Source of the DNA: Ciceribacter sp. T2.26MG-112.2
Lineage (GTDB): Bacteria; Pseudomonadota; Alphaproteobacteria; Rhizobiales; Rhizobiaceae
DNA length: 64,000 nucleotides
Direction: 5' to 3'
Assembly: GCF_900492205.1 (NCBI RefSeq)
Contig: NZ_UEYQ01000006.1
Location: 62,001-126,000 of the forward strand
Shown: one piece after another, positions 55,287 to 64,000 of the stretch
Layout of the letters: each line of letters opens with the position of its first letter
Numbering within the stretch: position 1 is the stretch's first letter
The notes under the pieces: model-generated
The model's database searches: none
Seen by the model: the letters and a program-made list of their open reading frames with translations, nothing else
Told to the model about the DNA's origin: nothing
Translations under genes and position numbers: made by a program

Positions 55287-55753
55287 AGGGCGATCTCCAG
55301 GATCGCGTCGATCTCGACGGCGGCATTGAGCGGAAGCGCGGCCATGCCGACGGCGGCGCGCGCATGCTTGCCGGCATCGCCGAGCACGCCGGCGATCAGG
55401 TTGGATGCGCCGTTGATGACGAGATGCTGTTCAGTAAAGCCCGGAGCCGAGGCGACGAAGCCGTTGAGCTTGATGACGCGCACGATGCGGGAAAGATCGC
55501 CCGACAGGGCCGACTTCGTCTGGGCGAGGATATTGATGGCGCAGAGTTCGGCGGCCCGCTGCGCGTCGGCGAGCGCAACGTCGCTGCCGACCAGGCCGGT
55601 GACGGCGATCTTGCCGCCTTCGATCGGCAATTGGCCGGACAGATAAAGAAGGTTGCCGCTGATGACATAGGGCACATAGTTGGCGGCAGGGGCTGCCGCC
55701 TCGGGTAGTGTGATTCCCATGGCGTTGAGGCGGCCGTCGATCGTATCGGACAT
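55283..55753 (-). CDS. RidA family enamine/imine deaminase-like protein
   Basis: A 156-aa protein of the YjgF/YER057c/UK114 family. Some members detoxify reactive enamines. The pattern ANYVPYVISGNLLYLSGQLP, then KLNGFVASAPGFTEQHLVIN, then RAAVGMAALPLNAAVEIDAI is typical. The longer N-terminus (DGRLNAMGITLPEAAAPAAN) marks the RidA-like subgroup found next to ugpQ. The catalytic arginine of RidA proper sits at the RAAVGMAALP position. First gene of the cluster. Confidence 0.88.
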   Translation of the reverse strand: MSDTIDGRLNAMGITLPEAAAPAANYVPYVISGNLLYLSGQLPIEGGKIAVTGLVGSDVALADAQRAAELCAINILAQTKSALSGDLSRIVRVIKLNGFVASAPGFTEQHLVINGASNLIAGVLGDAGKHARAAVGMAALPLNAAVEIDAILEIAL

Positions 55754-55871
55754 GTTCGGTTCCCGGTCTGCGTAAAATTGTTGAAAGAATCGCGTTCCCA
55801 TCAAAAGCTTGTCTCGCTTTTGCCGGATCTGTTCTTATAACATCGCCGCCATGTGCAACAGGAGGATGTCG

Positions 55872-56696
55872 ATGTTTCGTTCGAGCTTAGCCGTGGTCGT
55901 GGTTGCGGGCTCCGCCGTCGGCCTTTCGGCAGCCATTGCCAGTGCGGCGGGGGCGGGCGGTCTCGTGCCGCACCGGGCGGTCTACGACATCCAGCTCAAG
56001 CAGGCCTCGGAACGGTCCGGTATCGAGGGCATGCGTGGCCGCATGGTCTATGAGTTCAGCGGCTCCGAATGCCAGGGCTTCACCACCAATTTCCGCTTCG
56101 TCACCCGCATCGACACCGGTGAGCAGATCCGCGTCACCGATCAGCAGAGCATGACCTTCGAGGATCTGGCAGCCGGAAAATTCCGCTTCGAGACCAAGTC
56201 GTTCACCGACGACCAGTTGGACAAGGATGTGAGCGGCGCCGCGGAGGACGAGGATGGTAAGGTCAGGATCGAAATCGAGGAGCCCGAGCCTCGTGCGGTC
56301 GAACTTGCCGACAGCCGCTTTCCCACCGCGCACATGATGGATGTGATCGCGAACGCCCGCAAGGGCAAGTCCCTGTTCGAAGCCCGTATCTTCGACGGGT
56401 CCGAGGACGGCGACAAGAGCTATCTGACCACCACCGTCGTCGGCCGCGCGCACACTCCGACCTCCCTTGAGGCCGCCGACAAGTCGGCCGGAGCGATGGC
56501 GGCCGAGGCCTATTGGCCGGTGTCGATCGCCTATTTCGACGAAAAGGCTTCGGGTGACCTGCTGCCGATCTACACACAGTCGTTCAAGCTCTACGAGAAC
56601 GGTATCTCCCGCGACCTGACGCTCGACTACGGCGATTTCGTTCTCACCGGCAAGCTGACCAAGCTGGAAGTGCTCGGCTCGGGCGAGTGCCGGTGA
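55872..56696 (+). CDS. eipB: EipB-like periplasmic protein (DUF1849)
   Basis: Secreted periplasmic protein (274 aa), homologue of Brucella EipB, which maintains cell-envelope integrity with its beta-spiral fold. The signal peptide is MFRSSLAVVVVAGSAVGLSA then AIASA. The domain opens LVPHRAVYDIQL and has GRMVYEFSGSECQGF. The cysteine there (about residue 67) and the one in the C-terminal GECR (about 273) match the conserved EipB disulfide. ATG 55872 has AGGAGG six bases upstream; ATG 55866 is too close to it. Confidence 0.9.
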   Translation: MFRSSLAVVVVAGSAVGLSAAIASAAGAGGLVPHRAVYDIQLKQASERSGIEGMRGRMVYEFSGSECQGFTTNFRFVTRIDTGEQIRVTDQQSMTFEDLAAGKFRFETKSFTDDQLDKDVSGAAEDEDGKVRIEIEEPEPRAVELADSRFPTAHMMDVIANARKGKSLFEARIFDGSEDGDKSYLTTTVVGRAHTPTSLEAADKSAGAMAAEAYWPVSIAYFDEKASGDLLPIYTQSFKLYENGISRDLTLDYGDFVLTGKLTKLEVLGSGECR

Positions 56697-56741
56697 ATAT
56701 CCGCCAAGCCCGGGTCGAACCAGATTTCTGCCGGAAATGCC

Positions 56742-56768
56742 TTGATTTTCCGAAAGAGTCGCTATAAG
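56742..56768 (+). promoter_or_regulatory. Probable rpsB promoter
   Basis: TTGATT (56742-56747), 15 bases, then TATAAG (56763-56768). The -10 matches that of the tRNA-Glu genes. The spacer is shorter than usual, so the -35 assignment is uncertain. Confidence 0.5.
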
Positions 56769-56785
56769 GCCACCAGCATTCCACA

Positions 56786-56865
56786 CGCGAGACTTGGGAT
56801 CGACCGGGAGACATCCGGAAGGTTCCGCCGGTGGCATCCTTGAAAAAGGTGCTGTTTGTCTCGCG
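56786..56865 (+). promoter_or_regulatory. Structured 5' leader of rpsB
   Basis: A perfect 8-bp long-range helix, CGCGAGAC (56786-56793) and GTCTCGCG (56858-56865), encloses a domain with internal hairpins (around CCGGAAGGTTCCGCCGG). It lies between the promoter and the rpsB start. This looks like a ribosomal-protein autoregulatory leader, in which S2 would bind its own mRNA. Confidence 0.5.
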
Positions 56866-56894
56866 GGGGTTCAACCGGAAAAGGAGAAAAAGGC

Positions 56895-57662
56895 ATGGCA
56901 TTGCCTGATTTCAGCATGCGTCAGCTTCTTGAAGCTGGTGTTCACTTCGGCCACCAGACTCATCGCTGGAACCCGAAGATGAAGCCGTACATCTTCGGCG
57001 ATCGTAACAACATCCACATCATCGACCTGGCCCAGACCGTTCCGATGCTGTCGCGCGCCCTGCAGGTCGTGTCGGACACCGTCGCTCGCGGCGGCCGCGT
57101 CCTGTTCGTCGGCACCAAGCGCCAGGCGTCCGAACTGATCGCCGACTCGGCGAAGCGTTCGGCCCAGTACTACGTCAATTCGCGCTGGCTCGGCGGCATG
57201 ATGACGAACTGGAAGACGATCTCGAACTCGATCGCTCGCCTGCGCAAGCTCGACGAGATCCTGAATTCGGATGCGTCCGGCTTCACCAAGAAGGAGCGCC
57301 TGAACCTCGAGCGCGAACGCGAGAAGCTTGAAAAGGCTCTCGGCGGTATTCGCGACATGGGCGGCACCCCGGACCTGATGTTCATCATCGACACCAACAA
57401 GGAAAAGATCGCGATCGACGAAGCCAAGCGCCTCGGCATCCCGGTCGTCGCCATCATCGACTCGAACTGCGATCCGGACCTGATCGACTATCCGATCCCG
57501 GGCAACGACGACGCCTCGCGCGCCATCTCGCTCTACTGCGACCTGATCGCTCGCGCCGCCATCGACGGCATCGCTCGCCAGCAGGGCGCCTCGGGTCGTG
57601 ACATCGGCGCCGCCGCCGAAGCTCCGATCGAGCCGGCACTCGAAGAAGAAGCCGGCGCCTGA
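56895..57662 (+). CDS. rpsB: 30S ribosomal protein S2
   Basis: Ribosomal protein S2 (255 aa) of the small subunit, binding on the 30S head-body junction. Family blocks: [82 protein letters not shown]. The start ATG at 56895 follows AAGGAGAAAA. The Ala/Glu-rich C-terminus is typical of alphaproteobacteria. rpsB-tsf is a universal pair. Confidence 0.98.
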   Translation: MALPDFSMRQLLEAGVHFGHQTHRWNPKMKPYIFGDRNNIHIIDLAQTVPMLSRALQVVSDTVARGGRVLFVGTKRQASELIADSAKRSAQYYVNSRWLGGMMTNWKTISNSIARLRKLDEILNSDASGFTKKERLNLEREREKLEKALGGIRDMGGTPDLMFIIDTNKEKIAIDEAKRLGIPVVAIIDSNCDPDLIDYPIPGNDDASRAISLYCDLIARAAIDGIARQQGASGRDIGAAAEAPIEPALEEEAGA

Positions 57663-57715
57663 TCGCGCCGCGCGGCCGGTCCTTTGAGGGCCGGCCGGCT
57701 TTCCCGATTGGGAAC

Positions 57716-57748
57716 GGCCGCCTGGAAGCCAAGGGCTGACAGGCGGCC
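57716..57748 (+). terminator. Hairpin between rpsB and tsf
   Basis: Stem GGCCGCCTG (57716-57724) and CAGGCGGCC (57740-57748), loop of 15, followed by TTGTCCCTTT. A smaller GC hairpin lies just before it (57674-57699). It is probably a partial terminator/attenuator. Confidence 0.6.
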
Positions 57749-57925
57749 TTGTCCCTTTGATGTCCGGCGTCGAGCAGTGCCGGACGGACAAGGCGACGAC
57801 CATGTCCGTGGTGGCTTTGCTTCATCACGCTGTCATATTTCCGGGTACATTTCGTCCCCCAAACAGGGTGCAGTCCAGGAATCTCGCGGATGACTGGCAC
57901 CGCCTGAACAGACAAGAGGCACATA

Positions 57926-58852
57926 ATGGCTGAAATCACTGCAGCACTGGTTAAGGAACTGCGCGAAAAGTCCGGCGCAGGCATGATGGATTGCAAGAAG
58001 GCGCTCACCGAAAACAACGGTGACATCGAAGCCGCGATCGACTGGCTGCGCGCCAAGGGCATCGCCAAGGCCGACAAGAAGTCGGGCCGCACCGCGGCTG
58101 AAGGCCTTATCGGCATCGCCGGCGCCGGCACCTCGGCCGTCGTCGTCGAAGTCAATTCCGAAACCGACTTCGTTGCCCGCAACGATGCCTTCCAGGAACT
58201 GGTTCGCGGCGTTGCTTCGGTTGCGCTTTCGACCGACGGTACTGTCGATGCGATCGCTGCTGCCAACTATCCGGCAACCGGCAAGTCCGTTTCCGACACC
58301 ATCAAGGACGCCATCGGCCATATCGGCGAAAACATGACCCTGCGTCGCGCCGCGCTGCTGTCGGTCGAGGACGGCGTTGTCGCCACCTACGTCCACAATG
58401 CCGTTTCCGACGGTCTCGGCAAGCTCGGCGTGCTGGTCGCCCTCAAGTCGACCGGCAACAAGGATGTCCTGACCGCCATCGGCCGCCAGGTCGCCATGCA
58501 CATCGCTGCCACCAACCCGCTCGCCATCCGCGCGGAAGAAGTCGACGCCACGGTTGCCGAGCGCGAACGCAACGTCTTCATCGAGCAGTCGCGCGCTTCG
58601 GGCAAGCCGGACGCGATCATCGAAAAGATGGTCGACGGCCGCATGCGCAAGTTCTTCGAAGAAGTCGCGCTTCTGAGCCAGGCCTTCGTCGTCAATCCGG
58701 ACCTGACCGTCGGCGCCGCCATCAAGGAAGCCGAAAAGGAAGCCGGCGCGCCGATCGAAGTGACCGGCATGGCCCGCCTGCTGCTGGGCGAAGGCATCGA
58801 GAAGGAAGAGAGCGATTTCGCTGCGGAAGTGGCAGCCGTCGCCAAGGGCTGA
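57926..58852 (+). CDS. tsf: Elongation factor Ts
   Basis: Guanine-nucleotide exchange factor for EF-Tu (308 aa). The N-terminal [19 protein letters not shown] matches the TDVM/EF-Ts signature. [19 protein letters not shown] is the core motif, and the C-terminal [20 protein letters not shown] is conserved. It follows rpsB on the same strand with a 263-base gap that includes a partial terminator. Confidence 0.97.
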   Translation: MAEITAALVKELREKSGAGMMDCKKALTENNGDIEAAIDWLRAKGIAKADKKSGRTAAEGLIGIAGAGTSAVVVEVNSETDFVARNDAFQELVRGVASVALSTDGTVDAIAAANYPATGKSVSDTIKDAIGHIGENMTLRRAALLSVEDGVVATYVHNAVSDGLGKLGVLVALKSTGNKDVLTAIGRQVAMHIAATNPLAIRAEEVDATVAERERNVFIEQSRASGKPDAIIEKMVDGRMRKFFEEVALLSQAFVVNPDLTVGAAIKEAEKEAGAPIEVTGMARLLLGEGIEKEESDFAAEVAAVAKG

Positions 58853-58890
58853 TCGCCTTTTCATCGATCGACCTTGTTAGGGAAAAGTCG

Positions 58891-58916
58891 GGGCATCGCG
58901 TGACAACGCGGTGCCC
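58891..58916 (+). terminator. Hairpin between tsf and pyrH
   Basis: A 10-bp stem with one G-T pair, GGGCATCGCG (58891-58900) and CGCGGTGCCC (58907-58916), loop TGACAA, followed by TTCG. It lacks a U run. Confidence 0.55.
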
Positions 58917-58954
58917 TTCGTGTATCCGGCTTCAGAATTATCCGAGGATACAGC

Positions 58955-59677
58955 ATGACTTCCAAGCCACTCTACAAGCGCGTCCTTCTCAAAGCCTCCG
59001 GCGAAGCCCTGATGGGCAGCCAGGGCTTCGGTATCGACGTCGCGGTTGCCGACCGCATTGCCAGTGACATCGCCGAGGCCCGCGCCATGGGCGTGGAGGT
59101 CGGAGTGGTTGTCGGCGGCGGCAACATCTTCCGCGGCGTGGCCGTCGCATCCAAGGGCGGGGACCGTGTGACCGGCGACCACATGGGCATGCTGGCAACC
59201 GTGATCAACGCGCTGGCGCTTGCCACCTCGCTGCGCAAGCTCGACATCGACACGGTCGTTCTCTCGGCGATCGCCATGCCGGAAATCTGCGAGAGCTTCA
59301 CCCAGTTGCGCACCCTGCATCATCTCGAGCAGGGCCGCGTGGTGATTTTCGCCGGCGGCACCGGCAACCCCTTCTTCACCACGGATTCCGCCGCCGCTTT
59401 GCGCGCCGCCGAAATCGGCGCCGAGGCGATCTTCAAGGGAACGCAGGTCGACGGCATCTATTCGGCCGATCCGAAAAAGGATCCGACCGCGACGCGCTTC
59501 GATCAGCTGACCCACAGCGAGGTGCTGGACAAGGGTCTCGCCGTGATGGATGTCGCGGCCGTTGCCCTGGCGCGGGAAAATTCCATTCCGATCATCGTCT
59601 TTTCCATCCATGAGAAGGGTGGGTTCGGCGAGATCCTATCCGGCGGTGGGCGCAAGACCATCGTCAGCGACAATTGA
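58955..59677 (+). CDS. pyrH: UMP kinase (uridylate kinase)
   Basis: Phosphorylates UMP to UDP (240 aa), hexameric amino-acid-kinase fold. The N-terminal [14 protein letters not shown] and [20 protein letters not shown] bind ATP and [23 protein letters not shown] and [18 protein letters not shown] are family blocks. Second half of the rpsB-tsf-pyrH-frr cluster. Confidence 0.97.
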   Translation: MTSKPLYKRVLLKASGEALMGSQGFGIDVAVADRIASDIAEARAMGVEVGVVVGGGNIFRGVAVASKGGDRVTGDHMGMLATVINALALATSLRKLDIDTVVLSAIAMPEICESFTQLRTLHHLEQGRVVIFAGGTGNPFFTTDSAAALRAAEIGAEAIFKGTQVDGIYSADPKKDPTATRFDQLTHSEVLDKGLAVMDVAAVALARENSIPIIVFSIHEKGGFGEILSGGGRKTIVSDN

Positions 59678-59729
59678 GGGCAGGCGACCGGTCTTGCGGT
59701 CCCCAGGCTCAGCGAAAAAGGAGTTCATC

Positions 59730-60290
59730 ATGAGCGAAGGTATTGATCTCAACGACATCAAGCGCCGCATGGATGGCGCGATCAACGCGTTCAAGCACGA
59801 CATCGCGTCGCTGCGCACGGGTCGCGCCTCGGCCAACATTCTCGACCCGGTGACGGTCGAAGCCTATGGTTCGCGCATGCCGCTGAACCAGGTCGCCAAC
59901 GTCACCGTGCCGGAGCCGCGCATGCTCGGCATTTCCGTCTGGGACAAGTCGATGGTCAATGCCGTCGACCGCGCCATTCGCGAGGCCAATCTCGGCCTCA
60001 ACCCGATCGTCGACGGCCAGAACCTGCGCATTCCTCTTCCCGAACTGAACGAGGAGCGCCGCAAGTCGCTGGTCAAGATCGCCCACGAATATGCCGAAAA
60101 GGCCAAGGTGGCGATTCGCCATGTGCGCCGTGATGGCATGGACGGCCTTAAAAAGGCCGAGAAGGACGGCGTAATCGGTCAGGACGAAAGCCGCGCCACC
60201 TCCGAGAAAGTGCAAAAGATGACCGACGACACGATTTCGGATGTCGACCGCTTGCTCGCCGAGAAGGAAAAGGAAATCATGCAGATCTAG
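59730..60290 (+). CDS. frr: Ribosome recycling factor
   Basis: Splits post-termination ribosomes with EF-G (186 aa). It has the expected [20 protein letters not shown] and [20 protein letters not shown], and the two long helices. The C-terminal [18 protein letters not shown] is typical. ATG 59730 gives the family length. It lies 52 bases after pyrH and 48 bases before uppS. Confidence 0.97.
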   Translation: MSEGIDLNDIKRRMDGAINAFKHDIASLRTGRASANILDPVTVEAYGSRMPLNQVANVTVPEPRMLGISVWDKSMVNAVDRAIREANLGLNPIVDGQNLRIPLPELNEERRKSLVKIAHEYAEKAKVAIRHVRRDGMDGLKKAEKDGVIGQDESRATSEKVQKMTDDTISDVDRLLAEKEKEIMQI

Positions 60291-60338
60291 CATGCGCGTT
60301 TCGTTTGCCCGCCCAGGATGCCTTGAACCGGACCGAAT

Positions 60339-61082
60339 ATGTCGACAGCTGAGAACCGCGCCGCACCCGAGCATGTTGCCATCATCATGGATGGCAATGG
60401 TCGATGGGCAAGTGCGCGCGGGCTTCCGCGGACCTTCGGTCATCGCAAGGGTGTCGAGGCGGTGCGCGAAACGGTGAAGGCAGCAGCCGAGGCGGGCATT
60501 CGCTACCTGACGCTGTTTGCCTTTTCCTCGGAGAACTGGCGCCGTCCGGAATCGGAGATCAACGACCTCTTCGGCCTTCTCAAGACCTTCATCCGGCGGG
60601 ACCTGGCCGAACTGCATCGCGAGAACGTCCGGATCCGCATCATCGGCGATCGGGCCAATCTGCGCGACGACATCCGCTCGCTGCTGCTCGAGGCCGAGGA
60701 GACGACCCGTGGCAATTCGGCCCTGACCGTCGTGATCGCCTTCAACTACGGCGCCCGCGACGAGATCGCCCGCGCCGCCTCGAGCCTGGCCGCGGACGTC
60801 GCCGCCGGCCGCCTCAAGGTGTCGGACATCGATGCGCGGATGATCGACGAGCGGCTCGACACCAGTGACATTCCCGATCCCGACCTGATCATCCGCACCA
60901 GCGGCGAGGAACGGCTGTCGAACTTCCTGCTGTGGCAGGCCGCCTATTCCGAATTGATGTTCGTGCCGGAACTCTGGCCCGATTTCAGTCGCGAAGTGTT
61001 CTTTGCGGCGCTGGAGCGCTTCGGCGCGCGTGACCGGCGGTTTGGCGGCCTGTCGGCCAAAGCCGTGGCGCTCGGGTCCTAA
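60339..61082 (+). CDS. uppS: Isoprenyl transferase (undecaprenyl diphosphate synthase)
   Basis: Cis-prenyltransferase (247 aa) that makes the C55 lipid carrier for peptidoglycan and other envelope polymers. The catalytic aspartate is in [17 protein letters not shown]. Further motifs are [25 protein letters not shown], and the C-terminal [20 protein letters not shown] then AAYSEL. It lies upstream of cdsA, with a nine-base gap. Confidence 0.97.
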   Translation: MSTAENRAAPEHVAIIMDGNGRWASARGLPRTFGHRKGVEAVRETVKAAAEAGIRYLTLFAFSSENWRRPESEINDLFGLLKTFIRRDLAELHRENVRIRIIGDRANLRDDIRSLLLEAEETTRGNSALTVVIAFNYGARDEIARAASSLAADVAAGRLKVSDIDARMIDERLDTSDIPDPDLIIRTSGEERLSNFLLWQAAYSELMFVPELWPDFSREVFFAALERFGARDRRFGGLSAKAVALGS

Positions 61083-61091
61083 GGCGCGATC

Positions 61092-61925
61092 ATGAGCCGG
61101 GAACTCACCCTCCGCATCTATTCCGCCATCGTCATGGTCGCCGTCGTCCTGGCGGCAACCTGGTTCGGCGGTCTGGCTTTCAGGATTCTTGCCGGCGCGA
61201 TCGGACTGCTCGTCTATTATGAATGGTCATCGATGACCAAGCTTGGCGAGCGCAGCATGCGTGGCCATGCCTTCGGCTGGTTCTCCATGGCTGCGATCGT
61301 CGCCAACATGCTGTTCGGCGAGCCGGATCTGACGGTTCCGCTTTTCGCCGGTCTGGTCCTGACCGCGACCCTGCCGGCGCTCGTCGGCAATTGGAGCTGG
61401 TGGCAGGCCGGCGGCATCTTCTATTCGGGCTTGAGCGCGGTCTCGCTTGCGGCGATCCGCGGCGACGATCAGCTCGGCTTTGCCGCGACGATCTTCGTCT
61501 TTGCCGTTGTCTGGTCGACCGACATCCTGGCCTATTTCGTCGGCCGCGCCATTGGCGGTCCGAAGCTTGCGCCGCGCATCTCTCCCGGCAAGACCTGGTC
61601 CGGTGCGATCGGCGGGACGATCGCCGGCGTCCTGGGCGGTGTCGCCGTGGCGCTGTCCTTCTTCCAGTGGAACGGCCTGTGGGTGCCCCTTGTGGCCTTG
61701 TTCCTGTCGGTTGCCGGCCAGATCGGCGACCTGTTCGAATCCTTCATCAAGCGGCGTTTCGGCGTGAAGGATTCCAGTCATCTCATCCCCGGTCATGGCG
61801 GCGTCATGGACCGGGTTGACGCACTTGTCTTTGCCTGTTTCGCTGTATTCTTTCTTGCGATAGGTTTCTCCGCGGTCGGCATGGGGGCTGTCGACTCGCT
61901 CGGTGCTTTTCTCTTCGGTCTCTGA
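61092..61925 (+). CDS. cdsA: Phosphatidate cytidylyltransferase
   Basis: Inner-membrane enzyme (277 aa) that converts phosphatidate to CDP-diacylglycerol, the precursor of all phospholipids. Around eight hydrophobic helices are visible. The C-terminal family signature KDSSHLIPGHGGVMDRVDAL is intact, and the SPGKTWSGAIGG segment is present. It is embedded between uppS and rseP, the common order. Confidence 0.95.
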   Translation: MSRELTLRIYSAIVMVAVVLAATWFGGLAFRILAGAIGLLVYYEWSSMTKLGERSMRGHAFGWFSMAAIVANMLFGEPDLTVPLFAGLVLTATLPALVGNWSWWQAGGIFYSGLSAVSLAAIRGDDQLGFAATIFVFAVVWSTDILAYFVGRAIGGPKLAPRISPGKTWSGAIGGTIAGVLGGVAVALSFFQWNGLWVPLVALFLSVAGQIGDLFESFIKRRFGVKDSSHLIPGHGGVMDRVDALVFACFAVFFLAIGFSAVGMGAVDSLGAFLFGL

Positions 61926-61955
61926 ACGACCGAAAGGCACCATGAACAGGATCGA

Positions 61956-63092
61956 ATGATGGATCAATTGACCGCCTTCTTCGGCTTTCTTGCCGGTTAC
62001 ATCCTTCCCTATGTGGTCGTTCTGTCGCTGCTCGTCTTCGTGCACGAGATGGGACACTATCTGGCCGGGCGCTGGTCCGGGATCCGGGTTCTGGCGTTTT
62101 CGATCGGCTTCGGGCCGGAGATCGTCGGCTATACGGACACCCACGGGACGCGGTGGAAGCTCTCCGCCATCCCGCTCGGCGGTTATGTGCGTTTCTATGG
62201 CGATGCCGACGCGGCAAGCCTTGCCGATGGCGATGAACTGGCCGAGATGTCACTGGCCGAGCGCGCCCAGACGCTGGCCGGCGCCAAGCTTTGGAAGCGC
62301 GCCGTCACGGTCGCGGCCGGCCCGATCGCCAATTTCCTCGCAGCAATTGCCATCTTCGCCGTCTTGTTCGCCACCCAGGGCAAGCCTGTCGCCGATCCGG
62401 TCGTCGCCGAGGTCAAGGCCGACAGTGCGGCCTTCGAGGCCGGCGTGCAGCCCGGCGATGTGCTGGTCGCGCTTGACGGGGACCGGATCGAGACCTTCGA
62501 TGAGGTGGTGCGCTACATCAGCATGCGGCCGGAAATGCCGGTCGTCGTGACCGTGCGCCGCAACGAAAGCGAGGTCGATCTCAACATGGTGCCGCGGCGC
62601 ACCGTGACCACCGACCGCTTCGGTAACGAGATGGAAGTGGGTCAGATCGGCATCGTCACCAATCAGCAGAGCGGCAATTTCCGCATCGTCGAATTGACGC
62701 CGCTGCAGGCGGTGGGCGAGGGGGGCTTGCAGACCTGGCATATCGTAACCGGGACGTTCGACTACCTGTCCAATCTCTTTACCGGACGAATGAACGCGGA
62801 TCAGCTGGGCGGACCGGTTCGGGTGGTGCAGGCTTCGGGCCAGATGGCGACCCTCGGCATCGTGGCCCTGTTCAATCTGGCGGCCGTTCTCTCGGTTTCG
62901 CTGGGGCTTCTCAATTTGATGCCAGTTCCGGTCCTTGACGGCGGCCATCTGGTCCTCTACGCGCTGGAGGCAATTCGCGGGAAGCCAGTCGGGCAGAACG
63001 CGCAGGAGATTGCTTTCCGGGTCGGTCTGGCCATGATCCTGTCGCTGATGGTGTTCGCAACATGGAATGATATCAGCCGGTTAATCGGCTAG
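61956..63092 (+). CDS. rseP: Site-2 protease RseP (RIP zinc metalloprotease)
   Basis: Intramembrane zinc protease (378 aa) that cuts anti-sigma factors and signal-peptide remnants. The zinc-binding HEMGH is at residues 30-34 in LLVFVHEMGHYLAGRW. The second motif LNLMPVPVLDGGHL (third ligand Asp) is near the C-terminus. One PDZ domain is visible between them (about 130-195: ADSAAFEAGVQPGDVLVALD). It lies upstream of bamA, typical of the cdsA-rseP-bamA envelope cluster. ATG 61956 and 61959 are both possible starts. Confidence 0.96.
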   Translation: MMDQLTAFFGFLAGYILPYVVVLSLLVFVHEMGHYLAGRWSGIRVLAFSIGFGPEIVGYTDTHGTRWKLSAIPLGGYVRFYGDADAASLADGDELAEMSLAERAQTLAGAKLWKRAVTVAAGPIANFLAAIAIFAVLFATQGKPVADPVVAEVKADSAAFEAGVQPGDVLVALDGDRIETFDEVVRYISMRPEMPVVVTVRRNESEVDLNMVPRRTVTTDRFGNEMEVGQIGIVTNQQSGNFRIVELTPLQAVGEGGLQTWHIVTGTFDYLSNLFTGRMNADQLGGPVRVVQASGQMATLGIVALFNLAAVLSVSLGLLNLMPVPVLDGGHLVLYALEAIRGKPVGQNAQEIAFRVGLAMILSLMVFATWNDISRLIG

Positions 63093-63285
63093 CGTTTCGG
63101 CTTGCTCCGGCGAAAAGGATTTGTTTACGATGTTTCAAACTCATAGTGGCGATTGGGCCACGGCTGCAAATGAAGTAAATAGAATTTAACGTCCGTACTT
63201 GCTTGTAGGGTAAAAGCCGGTAAAACCACACACGGGCCGGAGTCGGGAACGACTGCGGGACAATGGAAGAAGGTTGAGAATACAC

Positions 63286-64000
63286 ATGAAGGCTGGTTCA
63301 AGATTTTTGAACGCGGTATCGGCGATCGCGCTGTCTGCTGGTGTTGTTTCTTCGGGCGCAGGCATGGCTGTTCTCGCGTCTGCGGCTGTTGCCGAGGCTG
63401 CGGTGATCCAGCGTATCGATGTCCGTGGTGCCCAGCGCGTCGGTGTGGATGCGGTTCGCTCCAATATCACCATCCGTCCCGGCCAGAGTTTCTCCAATGT
63501 CGACATCGACGAGTCGGTCAAGCGGCTCTACGCGACCGGTTTCTTCTCGGATGTGCGCATTTCCGTGTCCGGCGGCACGCTGGTGGTCAACGTCAGTGAG
63601 AACCAGCTCGTCAACCAGGTCGTGTTCAACGGCAACCGCAAGCTCAAGGACGACAAGCTGCGCGGCGTTGTTCAGACGCAGCCGATGGGTCCCTATAGCG
63701 AAAGCCTGATCTCGGCCGACATCGAGCGGATCAAGGAAGCCTATGCCGGCATCGGGCGCAGCGACGTCGAGGTGACGACCCAGGTCGTTCCGGTCGCTGA
63801 AGGCCGCGTCAATCTCGCCTTCGTCGTCAACGAGGGTGATCGCACCAAGATCAACAAGATCAACTTCGTCGGCAACAATGCGTATGGTGATGGCCGTCTG
63901 TCCGCGCTGATCCAGACCAAGCGTTCCAACATGCTGTCCTTCCTGACCCGCAAGGACGTCTACAATGAGGACAAGCTGCGCGCTGACGAAGAAGCGCTGC
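63286..64000 (+). CDS. bamA: Outer membrane protein assembly factor BamA (3' end missing)
   Basis: The start of the BAM-complex core subunit. Signal peptide of about 37 residues (MKAGSRFLNAVSAIALSAGV to AAVAEA). POTRA domains follow: POTRA1 starts VIQRIDVRGAQRVGVDAVRS, POTRA2 is around VNQVVFNGNRKLKDDKLRGV, and POTRA3 starts INKINFVGNNAYGDGRL. The frame is open to the end of the window, so the remaining POTRA domains and the beta-barrel are outside. Located 193 bases after rseP. Confidence 0.96.
   Translation, partial: MKAGSRFLNAVSAIALSAGVVSSGAGMAVLASAAVAEAAVIQRIDVRGAQRVGVDAVRSNITIRPGQSFSNVDIDESVKRLYATGFFSDVRISVSGGTLVVNVSENQLVNQVVFNGNRKLKDDKLRGVVQTQPMGPYSESLISADIERIKEAYAGIGRSDVEVTTQVVPVAEGRVNLAFVVNEGDRTKINKINFVGNNAYGDGRLSALIQTKRSNMLSFLTRKDVYNEDKLRADEEAL

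Overview
The window is chromosomal core sequence of a GC-rich alphaproteobacterium, most likely of the Rhizobiaceae (Rhizobium/Agrobacterium/Shinella/Ciceribacter type). Reasons: the fused secDF, the aapJQMP amino-acid transporter, a RIME1-type repeat, two tiny DUF1127 proteins, an anti-Shine-Dalgarno sRNA of the rhizobial alpha-r14 (NfeR1) type, NDUFS4- and NDUFS6-like proteins, a DUF3126 protein, and rhizobial CTTGAC-like promoters. No species is claimed. Both ends cut genes: serS at the left and bamA at the right.

Layout. 1-11.6 kb: serS-surE-pcm-nlpD, a DUF815 ATPase, yajC-secDF, an Mth938-fold protein, a squalene/phytoene-synthase-like protein and trmFO. 11.7-15.5 kb: a small-gene and RNA district with two DUF1127 genes, the three-hairpin aSD sRNA, a DUF2157 + GDYXXLXY membrane module, a RIME1 repeat and an unrecognised gene. 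15.7-22.6 kb: tRNA-Leu, tig, a divergent SDR/TetR pair with a double operator, then hxlR-sfsA-map-radC facing an NTF2-like gene and a truncated SDR remnant. 22.5-34.8 kb: phaC, a lipoprotein, alaC, hom, recJ, tandem tRNA-Glu genes, a lipoprotein, gloA, a double cold-shock protein, DUF192, tRNA-Pro, NDUFS4-like and tRNA-Arg with an IS-end-like scar.

35-46 kb: a nuclease-like protein, aapPMQJ (minus strand), metC, a FAD monooxygenase, an NDUFS6-like zinc-finger protein, an alpha/beta hydrolase, a crotonase, cysE and DUF3126. 46.4-56.7 kb: phasin, clpS-clpA, an NTF2-like protein, azlCD, a DUF1989 protein, a palindromic repeat, the ridA-ugpQ-acyltransferase-HIT cluster and eipB. 56.7-64 kb: the translation/envelope cluster rpsB-tsf-pyrH-frr-uppS-cdsA-rseP-bamA, with a structured leader ahead of rpsB.

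Functional themes. Protein export and envelope assembly: yajC/secDF, nlpD, eipB, uppS, cdsA, rseP, bamA. Translation and proteostasis: serS, map, tig, clpSA, rpsB, tsf, frr and five tRNAs. Sulfur and aspartate-family amino acids: cysE, metC, hom, alaC. Storage granules: phaC and phasin, which are unlinked. The most notable non-coding features are the aSD sRNA, a 13-mer shared by the sRNA and a DUF1127 promoter, the TetR double operator, and the phaC/SDR deletion junction.
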